Shown in pieces: positions 1 to 5,692 of a DNA stretch of 6,253 bases. Each line of letters starts with the position of its first letter. Within the stretch, counting starts at the first letter, position 1. The DNA is taken from the NCBI GenBank assembly GCA_020216575.1, contig JAIUYC010000260.1:1-6253 (forward strand), written 5' to 3'. A program made the translations under genes and the position numbers. Source of the stretch: Coleofasciculus sp. S288 (GTDB taxonomy: Bacteria; Cyanobacteriota; Cyanobacteriia; Cyanobacteriales; Coleofasciculaceae). Below the pieces are notes generated by a model. It made no database searches. It had not been told where the DNA came from and saw only the letters and a program-made list of their open reading frames with translations.

Positions 1-1
1 C

Positions 2-553
2 GTGTCGATGCTCCTAACCGCAGTCGGATACTCAGCCATCAGTATCTACGTCTACGGCAACACCCCGTATGTTGGTAAGGCGGATGCGGCGATTGTACTG
101 GGAGCGGCAGCTTGGGGAAACCAACCGTCTCCGGTGTTTCGAGAGCGGATTAACCATGGGATTAACCTCTATAACAGTGGCAACATCCGGAGTCTCATCT
201 TTACCGGGGGAAAAGGTGAAAGCGATGAACCGGCTGAATCAGTTGTTGCCAAACGCTATGCGATCGCAAATGGTGTTCCAGAAGCCAACATTTTGACTGA
301 AACTGAATCCAGAACAACTTGGCAGAATCTGTACTACGCCAAGCAAGTGGCAGTCGCTCATCAGTTAAAACGAGTTCTCATTGTCAGCGATCCCTTGCAT
401 CTGAAGCGAGCCGTATTGATGGCGCAAGACTTAGGCATGGATGCCTACCCATCCCCAACGCCGACGACTCGCTATCGTAGTCTAAAGAGTAAGCTTCAGT
501 TCTTGGCGCGAGAAACATACTTTTATTTCGTTTACCTTCTGTTTGGAATTTAG
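2..553 (+). CDS. YdcF/SanA-like DUF218 membrane-anchored protein, 5' end uncertain
   Basis: The protein matches the DUF218 (YdcF/SanA/ElyC) family. These are envelope-associated proteins with a Rossmann-like fold. Some members are tied to cell-envelope integrity, but the reaction is not settled. An apolar stretch at residues 3-18 would be a single N-terminal anchor with the domain outside the cytoplasm. The domain begins at ADAAIVLGAAAWGNQPSPVF (27-46), followed by RERI (47-50), FTGGKGESDE (67-76), ESRTTWQN (102-109, the conserved Arg/Thr/Asn patch) and IVSDPLHLKRA (127-137). All the usual family blocks are present. The first usable start is GTG at 2, but the frame is open to the window edge. 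Family members often have a few more residues before the anchor, so the true start may lie outside. The gene converges on the next one, with a possible terminator hairpin between them. Confidence 0.85.
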   Translation: MSMLLTAVGYSAISIYVYGNTPYVGKADAAIVLGAAAWGNQPSPVFRERINHGINLYNSGNIRSLIFTGGKGESDEPAESVVAKRYAIANGVPEANILTETESRTTWQNLYYAKQVAVAHQLKRVLIVSDPLHLKRAVLMAQDLGMDAYPSPTPTTRYRSLKSKLQFLARETYFYFVYLLFGI

Positions 554-596
554 AAATAGCTCATATCAATTCTCTAAAATGCTCTAAATATTAATC

Positions 597-620
597 TCCG
601 CGTCCCCGTGTCGCCGTGTC
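597..620. repeat. Three tandem 8-bp units, consensus NCCGYGTC
   Basis: The units are TCCGCGTC (597-604), CCCGTGTC (605-612) and GCCGTGTC (613-620). They are contiguous and differ at two positions. Similar CCGCGTC/CCGTGTC strings recur between genes in filamentous cyanobacteria. Here the array sits in the gap between two convergent genes and is not coding in any supported frame. Its function is unknown. Confidence 0.6.
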
Positions 621-663
621 AATCATCTGTAGCAAACATTTAGGTAATCGACATCAGAGGACT

Positions 664-695
664 GGAGGCTAGTCGCTAAATCTAATAGCCTCTTT
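664..695 (+). terminator. Possible terminator hairpin after the DUF218 gene
   Basis: GAGGCTA (665-671) pairs perfectly with TAGCCTC (686-692), and G664-T693 adds a wobble pair. The loop is 14 nt, and a short T run (693-695) follows on the plus strand. The hairpin lies about 110 nt past the stop of the plus-strand gene and just before the 3' end of the convergent gene. The long loop and short T run make it a weak rho-independent terminator. Confidence 0.35.
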
Positions 696-699
696 CAAG

Positions 700-1404
700 T
701 CAGGTTCCACTGAAAGGATTGAATGTCTTTCCTAGAAAATAAAATAAGGGTGGCAGCTGCATCTGAGGCAAGTCTTTATTATAAAAAATGTAATTATCCT
801 CCGTCCCAACCAGATAAACTTGCTTTCCATCTTTTATGGTTTCTATGGCATAGTAGGTGAACGTTTCACCTAACTTTAAAACATCACGAATTTTATAATA
901 ATCTGGAGCTAAGCTTCCTTTCTCTAAAAGCTTCCTAATAAGTTTATTGATTTTCTCTAGGTTTGTGTGTTGAGGAAAGTCTTCTGAATGGGTAAAAAAA
1001 AATTGTATATACCAACCGACGTAGCAATAAACCCAATCGTCTGATGTTATAGCCTTCCAATCCTCAACACCAGCAAAACTCCAGGTCGTTGGTCCAGTAA
1101 AACCAATCCCTTCCAATCCGTTTCTCAACTTGTACTCGATCAAAAAAATTTTGACTGGATGTTTTTCCCAAGGCCAACTAATTTCACGCTCGTAAATTAT
1201 TTGCTGTTCTACGGGCTTCTCGCTAAATTCCTTAGAATGAGCTAACCATTTTGCCATGTCACTCAATGCCCGTTGCTGCTCGTTTTGTCGTTTCACAGGG
1301 TTTTCTCTCCCCGGATTCCCGAATAAAAAGCTGATGAACGAAAAAATGCAGGATAAATACTCCATGCCGTTATGCCAGCTTAAGGCTTCCAAGCTTACAT
1401 TCAA
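700..1404 (-). CDS. Unrecognised Trp/Tyr-rich soluble protein, 234 aa
   Basis: I do not recognise this family. The product is aromatic-rich. Its most motif-like parts are AKWLAHSKEF (51-60), ISWPWEKHPVKIFLIEYKL (75-93), GIGFTGPTTWSFAG (99-112) and DDWVYCYVGWYIQFFF (122-137). Charged helices follow (149-163), then alternating strand-like segments to the C-terminus. There is no clear signal peptide; residues 16-29 are apolar but short and follow a polar start. The chosen start is TTG at 1404, because GGAGAG (minus strand, 1413-1418) lies 8 nt upstream. In-frame ATGs at 1365 and 1257 are alternatives, and the 1257 start would begin just before the LAHSKEF segment. A small single-domain cytoplasmic protein is most likely. 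The gene contains no HIP1 site. Confidence 0.6.
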   Translation of the reverse strand: MNVSLEALSWHNGMEYLSCIFSFISFLFGNPGRENPVKRQNEQQRALSDMAKWLAHSKEFSEKPVEQQIIYEREISWPWEKHPVKIFLIEYKLRNGLEGIGFTGPTTWSFAGVEDWKAITSDDWVYCYVGWYIQFFFTHSEDFPQHTNLEKINKLIRKLLEKGSLAPDYYKIRDVLKLGETFTYYAIETIKDGKQVYLVGTEDNYIFYNKDLPQMQLPPLFYFLGKTFNPFSGT

Positions 1405-1444
1405 TTCAGGTTCTCTCCACCAATTGTAGTATGGATGTACTATA

Positions 1445-1450
1445 ATTATA
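1445..1450 (-). promoter_or_regulatory. Candidate -10 box for the 700-1404 gene
   Basis: The minus strand reads a perfect TATAAT here, about 40 nt upstream of the TTG start. It lies inside the self-complementary decamer TATAATTATA (1441-1450). No convincing -35 box is found at 16-18 nt, so this rests on the -10 match and its position between two same-strand genes. Confidence 0.35.
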
Positions 1451-1497
1451 CCCTTTAATACTTGACTTTTTAGGCAAAATATGCTCTTATATCTATC

Positions 1498-2208
1498 TTA
1501 AGTCCTATACCAGTTGCTACGCTGCTTCTCATCCGGCTTACCTGCGATGAGCACATTTCCCTTCTCATCACTGACCCCACCTTTGCCGACCCCATGAACT
1601 CCGATGCTGCCGCTGCATATGGTAGTGCTGTATTGCTCGTGGTGATGACCGTGAAATACCGTCTTGACCCCAAGCGATTGGGCAAGTTCATCGAGTGCTT
1701 TAAAGCCGTAACGATGACAGGAAGGTGCTTCGTGACTGACTAAAATATCGGCTCGTTTGTTCCAAAGTGTCTTATAGTGTTCCCAAAAGATGCTGACTTG
1801 GTGCTTGCGCGGGATACCGCCACGCCAGCGGTCTTTTCTAGTGCAGGTCGGTAACAGGTCTTGGTGAGTGCGGAATTTCGGTGCAGCGGGAGGTCTCCAA
1901 ATTTTTTCCCGGAACACCCCTCCCAAGCCGGCGACTCGTTTACCGTCGATTTCGACGACGCGCCCGTGCAGATTGCGATCGCTCAACCCTGATTGAAAAA
2001 GATGGTCATACCAGCGATCGCAATCGCCGTCATGATTGCCTGGGATAAACCAAACCTCAGTTTTGTCCAGGATGCCAGCAAGTTCCTGCTCGAGCGATCG
2101 CTCCAGATCCAAATCGCCCAGCAAAATTACAGCCTGCGGAGAATAAGTCTCCACTGCTCTGATAATTGGCATGAAATTACCGTGTGGATCTCCACCAAAA
2201 AGGATCAT
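1498..2208 (-). CDS. Calcineurin-like metallophosphoesterase
   Basis: This is a two-metal phosphoesterase of the calcineurin-like superfamily, presumably cytoplasmic; the substrate cannot be told from sequence. From the ATG at 2208 (236 aa) the metal-binding blocks are all present and in order: GDPHGN (D7, H9), GDLD (31-34), GNHD (57-60), SHEAP (H149) and the C-terminal HGHHH (186-190). The 2208 start puts strand one immediately before the first metal motif, as is usual. The sequence GGTGGAG (minus strand, 2219-2225) ends 10 nt before that ATG. An in-frame GTG at 2256 would add 16 residues (LSRFLQLGCWWSIPG) with no evident role. The segment between GNHD and SHE is rich in Arg, Lys and Trp (about 99-140). 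Three HIP1 sites lie within the gene. The next gene on the same strand is about 90 bp downstream, so they need not be co-transcribed. Confidence 0.9.
   Translation of the reverse strand: MILFGGDPHGNFMPIIRAVETYSPQAVILLGDLDLERSLEQELAGILDKTEVWFIPGNHDGDCDRWYDHLFQSGLSDRNLHGRVVEIDGKRVAGLGGVFREKIWRPPAAPKFRTHQDLLPTCTRKDRWRGGIPRKHQVSIFWEHYKTLWNKRADILVSHEAPSCHRYGFKALDELAQSLGVKTVFHGHHHEQYSTTICSGSIGVHGVGKGGVSDEKGNVLIAGKPDEKQRSNWYRT
1975..2101. repeat. Cluster of three HIP1 octamers (GCGATCGC)
   Basis: Copies lie at 1975-1982, 2014-2021 and 2094-2101, all inside the metallophosphoesterase gene. The other copies in the window are at 260-267, 2382-2389, 2523-2530, 3869-3876 and 4040-4047. HIP1 is the highly iterated palindrome of many cyanobacterial genomes, so it marks the host lineage. 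Confidence 0.9.
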
Positions 2209-2281
2209 GCCTGGGATGCTCCACCAACAGCCTAATTGTAAAAATCTAGACAGCACTTACCCTAAGATAACATACCTGTAG

Positions 2282-2309
2282 ATAATGCTGCCTTGTAGAT
2301 TTGTGACAA
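2282..2309 (-). promoter_or_regulatory. Candidate promoter for the metallophosphoesterase
   Basis: On the minus strand TTGTCA (2304-2309, one mismatch to TTGACA) is followed after 16 nt by CATTAT (2282-2287, four of six to TATAAT). This would give a leader of about 70 nt before the ATG at 2208. It is the best pair I see in the 2209-2485 gap, but both the spacing and the -10 are imperfect. Confidence 0.3.
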
Positions 2310-2444
2310 TGGCTCTAGTTCATGAGGAGTACGAGAGTAGGAGATTTCAGTGGGTTACTAAATTTGTCCGTACTACACTCAGCGATCGCGCCTACAAGTT
2401 ACATTAAGGCAATCGCTAAAAGCCTCATCCTTGCGCTTGTTAAG

Positions 2445-2462
2445 GAATTTTGAATTTTGAAT
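2445..2462. repeat. Short heptamer repeat GAATTTT, about 2.5 units
   Basis: GAATTTT occurs twice in tandem and is followed by GAAT. It sits 24 bp past the stop of the DUF3611 gene. Runs with this same 7-bp period are common between genes of filamentous cyanobacteria. The rest of the 2257-2485 gap holds one HIP1 site (2382) and no plausible gene. Confidence 0.5.
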
Positions 2463-2485
2463 GGCTGAGTCCCTTGTTTAATTCT

Positions 2486-3061
2486 TTAATGACGATACAC
2501 CCGATCCAAGAGCCAGAGTGACGCGATCGCACCAACAAAGTGAGCTGCAATACCAGTCACGTTCGCCACTGTGGCAAAAACATCAAGCGCTCGAATCATT
2601 TTATTTGGATCAGTAATTGCCACCCCTGGCGGCATTGATACAGCTTTTGAGACCAACACTCCGATGCCAGATCCAGCACCTAAGAGATTTAACAACATCC
2701 CCACCAAACTCACAATCAATCCAAGACGCACGAGTCGAGCGGTGTCTGTCTTATGTGGACGTAGCTCCGGATTAAGATTTCTCAGACCTCTAGCAATGCG
2801 AGTATAACGGATATCCCAATAAAGACCTGCTCCCAACGCTATAATGGCGCAAACCGCCCAAAACATACTAATCCCAATGCCCTGGTAGGCTGGATCGCCA
2901 TAGGTTCGACCCGACCAAGCAAACAGCAGAGATATCCCACAAACAACACCAAGCCCCAATTGTAGCCAGAAGCTAATCCAGCCTGTGAAACGAAAATTAT
3001 TAGAAATTTCTTCTATTGTTGGAGTAAGGGATAGAGACTCTGGCTTAGTTTGCATATTCAT
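2486..3061 (-). CDS. DUF3611 family membrane protein, four predicted helices
   Basis: The protein resembles the DUF3611 family, integral membrane proteins of cyanobacteria with plastid relatives in plants; their function is not established. Counting from the ATG at 3061 (191 aa), a short polar N-terminus leads into PTIEEISNNFRFTGWISFW, the family-like entry to the first helix. Four apolar segments follow at about 28-49, 62-82, 110-137 and 158-185. A basic loop (RYTRIARGLRNLNPELRPHK, about 85-104) separates helices two and three. A second ATG lies two codons downstream (3055). An in-frame GTG at 3082 would add seven residues, including Pro and Cys, and lacks a good ribosome site, so I disfavour it. 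No strong Shine-Dalgarno precedes 3061 either. Neighbours on the same strand are well separated, which suggests its own transcript. Confidence 0.85.
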   Translation of the reverse strand: MNMQTKPESLSLTPTIEEISNNFRFTGWISFWLQLGLGVVCGISLLFAWSGRTYGDPAYQGIGISMFWAVCAIIALGAGLYWDIRYTRIARGLRNLNPELRPHKTDTARLVRLGLIVSLVGMLLNLLGAGSGIGVLVSKAVSMPPGVAITDPNKMIRALDVFATVANVTGIAAHFVGAIASLWLLDRVYRH

Positions 3062-3249
3062 TATCTTGGGGCAGCGTGGCACACATCTTTAATCACAAAG
3101 ATAGCTCTACCTGAAATTTCGTCCCCCTGCCTAGAGTTAGATACAAAAGAGCCGGCCACTAGGTACGGTTTTGCTTATCCTACGTCGTTAGATTGATGAT
3201 ATTGGGCGTATTCCATGTATGCATAAGTAGCGTAGGCATTTCGTCGGCA

Positions 3250-4113
3250 CTACGGATTACAATAAGCACATTGCCCTGGATCAGCTTTTTCTAAGCCATC
3301 GGGAAATAATACTTCTTGACAAAAACTACATTTTTTACATTGATAAATTACCGAACGAATCATTGCAGTTGGAAGATTGCATAACGCACAGTGTAATCCC
3401 CTTTTTCGGTCAACGATTTCAAAACCAGGGCAAGAACAACTTGGGCAGAGTTGATTCAGTTTTTTGATCAAATTTTGGGTTGCTTTTTCTATCGTTTTCA
3501 TCCGGGTCGGGTTATACATAGCACGCATATCTGTCTCGATATGAACTTTGCCATCAGGTGATTTTGCCAAAGCTGAGTTAACGGCGTCAAAGAGTTCTTC
3601 TTTTGTAATTATTCCCTTAATTATCTCATCCTGATTGAGGGATGAAGCGCTAACCATAACAACCATGCCGTGTTCTGGAAAGCCAGCTTCTATAGCAAAG
3701 CGATATGCCTCTTCAAAACTTCTGACACTTTTATGGCTATAGTTAGTCTCGATAGAGAATTCTTCCCCGGCAATTTCTAACTCATTCACTGGATCTAATA
3801 AAATGACCACTTCTCGATTACAGGGAATATAGGGAATGTTTGGATGAGGGCTAAATGTTCCTTCACTAGCGATCGCTAAGGTTTCACCGGCTAACTCTAG
3901 AGCTTTTTCTGCCTTAAGTTTTGCCGCTTGAAGTTGGTCGCTCGGTCGTTTGATGTCTCGCGTGAACGTGCCGAAGACATCCGTATTAAAGTTCTGTGGG
4001 ACAACTACTTTGATTCCGAGTTCTTGTTCGAGGAGAGGTGCGATCGCTCTCTCTTTTTGGTGCATTGTGGCGAGAACAGCGACTCGGTTCATAAATAGAG
4101 ATGGTTTTTCCAT
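3250..4113 (-). CDS. DUF6671 family protein with cysteine-rich (zinc-ribbon-like) tail
   Basis: I assign this to the DUF6671 family, whose function is unknown to me. Counting from the ATG at 4113 (287 aa), an N-terminal alpha/beta-like region begins NRVAVLATMHQKERAIAPLL (9-28). It carries IASEGTFSPHP (81-91) and ETDMRAMYNPTRM (193-205), the segments I use as family hallmarks. The last 65 residues hold ten cysteines in the blocks CPSCSC (223-228), CALC (242-245), CKKCSFC (259-265) and CAYC (282-285), consistent with two or more zinc-binding knuckles. Start choice is uncertain: ATG 4092 would begin at MNRVAV and TTG 4137 would add eight residues; none has a strong ribosome site. It is transcribed away from the ATPase gene, and two HIP1 sites inside it suggest long residence in the host genome. 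Confidence 0.82.
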   Translation of the reverse strand: MEKPSLFMNRVAVLATMHQKERAIAPLLEQELGIKVVVPQNFNTDVFGTFTRDIKRPSDQLQAAKLKAEKALELAGETLAIASEGTFSPHPNIPYIPCNREVVILLDPVNELEIAGEEFSIETNYSHKSVRSFEEAYRFAIEAGFPEHGMVVMVSASSLNQDEIIKGIITKEELFDAVNSALAKSPDGKVHIETDMRAMYNPTRMKTIEKATQNLIKKLNQLCPSCSCPGFEIVDRKRGLHCALCNLPTAMIRSVIYQCKKCSFCQEVLFPDGLEKADPGQCAYCNP

Positions 4114-4177
4114 AATTTCTGGTATTATCGTATGCAAAGTGGCGGAAGTCTCAACGCCATCAACATCAATAATGCTT

Positions 4178-4208
4178 ATTGTAAGTGCTAAGCTGTTATA
4201 ATTGTCGA
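4178..4208 (-). promoter_or_regulatory. Candidate promoter for the DUF6671 gene
   Basis: On the minus strand TCGACA (4203-4208, one mismatch to TTGACA) and TACAAT (4178-4183, one mismatch to TATAAT) are 19 nt apart. The boxes are good but the spacing is long. The transcript would start about 60 nt before the ATG at 4113. It overlaps the opposite-strand candidate. Confidence 0.3.
4194..4202 (+). promoter_or_regulatory. Extended -10 element, candidate promoter of the ATPase-HNH pair
   Basis: The sequence TGTTATAAT is a perfect extended -10 (TGnTATAAT). No good -35 is present at normal spacing, which extended -10 promoters tolerate. Transcription would begin near 4209 and leave a leader of about 125 nt before the ATG at 4334. 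The leader is AT-rich and holds no convincing upstream gene. Confidence 0.4.
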
Positions 4209-4333
4209 AATAAAATAGTAGTTAGGAAGATTAAATCATCACGCCAAAGATAATAACAGTTTAGATAAAATTGATAGAACTTAATTGAATACTCCATTCA
4301 TTCCCTCAAACAGAACTATAGTGCCACAAGCAA

Positions 4334-5692
4334 ATGAAGATAGCCAAGATCATTCTCAAGGGCTTTCAACAGTTCGAGAACTTCTGTTTGGATCTCGTCA
4401 ACCCAGAGACAGGAAAACCGCCAGAAAAAGTATGCTTCATCGGTTCAAATGGAACGGGGAAGTCAACTCTTTTGCGGCTCATCATCAACGTTTTGAATAT
4501 GGCTAAGGGTGCTGCTCATCACCCAAATCAACTCGCGAACAATCCGTTCTTTGCTGTAAAGATTTACGCGCCGTCCGGAAATTTTTTCGCGTGTTATCCA
4601 CCATATGGTGGTTATGGTGGTTATTCTGCTCCAATAGTTTACTACAATGCTGATGTAGAGCATACTGCCGAATGGCATCGGTTTGTGACTGACCCAACTC
4701 AGTACACTATGCCACCAAACTTCTGCGTACAGCACTATATTACCAGCCAGCCAGTTCCACCACTTGGCAGTGATAGAGATGTAGTTATCCATGTGCCTGC
4801 CGATCAATCATTGCTTTTAGAGCAAGAAAATCTACCTGTCACGACACTCAACGAAGCATTGAACCTTTTTCAAAATTTTCCAGTTTTTCACTCGGTATCT
4901 ATTGCTAATGCAAACGAATTCTGGAAAATAATGATTTATCTGGTAAAGAAGCGAGAGAGCGACTACCAACAATATTTAAAGAATCCCGAAAACAAAAAGA
5001 AGACGATTGAGGAAGTTGAGACAGAATTTGAAAAGAACAACCCAGAGATTCTCCTAGAAATTGGAGAACTGTGGAATCGAATTCTCGCTAAGGCTGGACT
5101 GGAATTTGATACTGAAGGAGCAAGAATACCTGTACAACTCAACGAGAATCTTCAGGCGTATGTCAAAGTAAAGAGTTCCGGGCAATCGTTAACGTATAAC
5201 AGCCTCAGCAGTGGCATTCGCAATTACATCTTCAAACTGGGGCATATCCGAGCATTGTACTTCCAACGCCACATAGAGCGGGGTTTTCTGCTGGTTGATG
5301 AACCCGAAAATAGTTTGTATCCCGATCTACTTTATGATCTTATTGACGAGTACCTATCAATTATTGAAAACACGCAACTTTTTGTTGCTACACATAGCCC
5401 AATTATTGCCGCGCAGTTTGAACCCTACGAACGAATCCACCTTGACTTTGATGACCGAGAGTTTGTCACTGCGTCGCACGGTGTTACCCCTATTGGAGAT
5501 GACCCCAACGATTTGTTGATTAAAGATTTTCATGTACGCAGCATCTACGGAAAGCAAGGCCTTCAGAAATGGGAACGATTCCTTGATCTGCGGCGATTGA
5601 TCGGCAATACTAGCGACCCAACCCGCAAACAGCAATTGATTGATGAATATCTAGAGATTGGCAACGCATATAATTTCGATCCATCCAGATGA
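4334..5692 (+). CDS. ABC/SMC-type ATPase, PtuA-like (candidate Septu ATPase)
   Basis: This is a 452-residue ATPase of the ABC/SMC-related class grouped as AAA domains in defence systems. The opening MKIAKIILKGFQQFENFCLD is the typical first strand. Walker A is GSNGTGKST (37-45), the signature-like motif is SLSSG (290-294), Walker B is FLLVDEPE (318-325) with E323 as the likely catalytic Glu, and the H-loop is ATHSP (352-356). About 245 residues separate Walker A from the signature. They include a Gly/Tyr patch (YGGYGGY, 91-97) and a charged helical, possibly coiled-coil, region (about 203-250). No TOPRIM or nuclease domain follows; the C-terminus (391-452) is a charged helical tail. The stop overlaps the next start by 4 bp, so the two are probably translationally coupled. 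By analogy with PtuA it would load or regulate the HNH partner. There is no clear Shine-Dalgarno and no HIP1 site. The ATPase call is firm; the Septu link is inferred. Confidence 0.92.
   Translation: MKIAKIILKGFQQFENFCLDLVNPETGKPPEKVCFIGSNGTGKSTLLRLIINVLNMAKGAAHHPNQLANNPFFAVKIYAPSGNFFACYPPYGGYGGYSAPIVYYNADVEHTAEWHRFVTDPTQYTMPPNFCVQHYITSQPVPPLGSDRDVVIHVPADQSLLLEQENLPVTTLNEALNLFQNFPVFHSVSIANANEFWKIMIYLVKKRESDYQQYLKNPENKKKTIEEVETEFEKNNPEILLEIGELWNRILAKAGLEFDTEGARIPVQLNENLQAYVKVKSSGQSLTYNSLSSGIRNYIFKLGHIRALYFQRHIERGFLLVDEPENSLYPDLLYDLIDEYLSIIENTQLFVATHSPIIAAQFEPYERIHLDFDDREFVTASHGVTPIGDDPNDLLIKDFHVRSIYGKQGLQKWERFLDLRRLIGNTSDPTRKQQLIDEYLEIGNAYNFDPSR
4598..4624. repeat. 14-bp palindrome overlapping a 9-bp tandem repeat within the ATPase gene
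   Basis: CCACCATATGGTGG (4598-4611) is a perfect palindrome. TATGGTGGT (4604-4612) is repeated exactly at 4613-4621 and followed by a third TAT. The tandem repeat is in frame and encodes the YGGYGGY patch, so slippage would change length in whole codons. Confidence 0.8.

Noticed and set aside
1993..2235. Plus-strand open frame of 80 codons
   Set aside because: It lies wholly antisense to the metallophosphoesterase, whose motifs are unambiguous.
3083..3249. Possible terminator or small RNA in the gap between DUF6671 and DUF3611
   Set aside because: Only short pairings (CCTACG with CGTAGG about 40 nt apart, and a GCCGGC palindrome) are present, with no T run in the right place. I see nothing supportable in this gap.
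4138..4218. The DUF6671 reading frame stays open upstream of TTG 4137 for about 27 codons
   Set aside because: There is no ATG, GTG or TTG in this extension before the in-frame stop, so it cannot be a longer N-terminus with a normal start. Chance openness is the simpler reading.
4138..4333. Retron-type reverse transcriptase or structured msr/msd RNA upstream of the ATPase
   Set aside because: PtuAB-like pairs can belong to retrons, so I looked. The 196-bp gap has no room for a reverse transcriptase and shows no long inverted repeats; the gene upstream is DUF6671 on the other strand.
4285..4506. Plus-strand frame starting at TTG 4285, a possible leader peptide of the ATPase
   Set aside because: Most of it overlaps the ATPase in another frame, including the Walker A region. 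It starts at TTG with no ribosome site and has low-complexity polar content.
5357..5635. Minus-strand open frame of 92 codons
   Set aside because: It is antisense to the Walker B and H-loop region of the ATPase and has no recognisable protein features.
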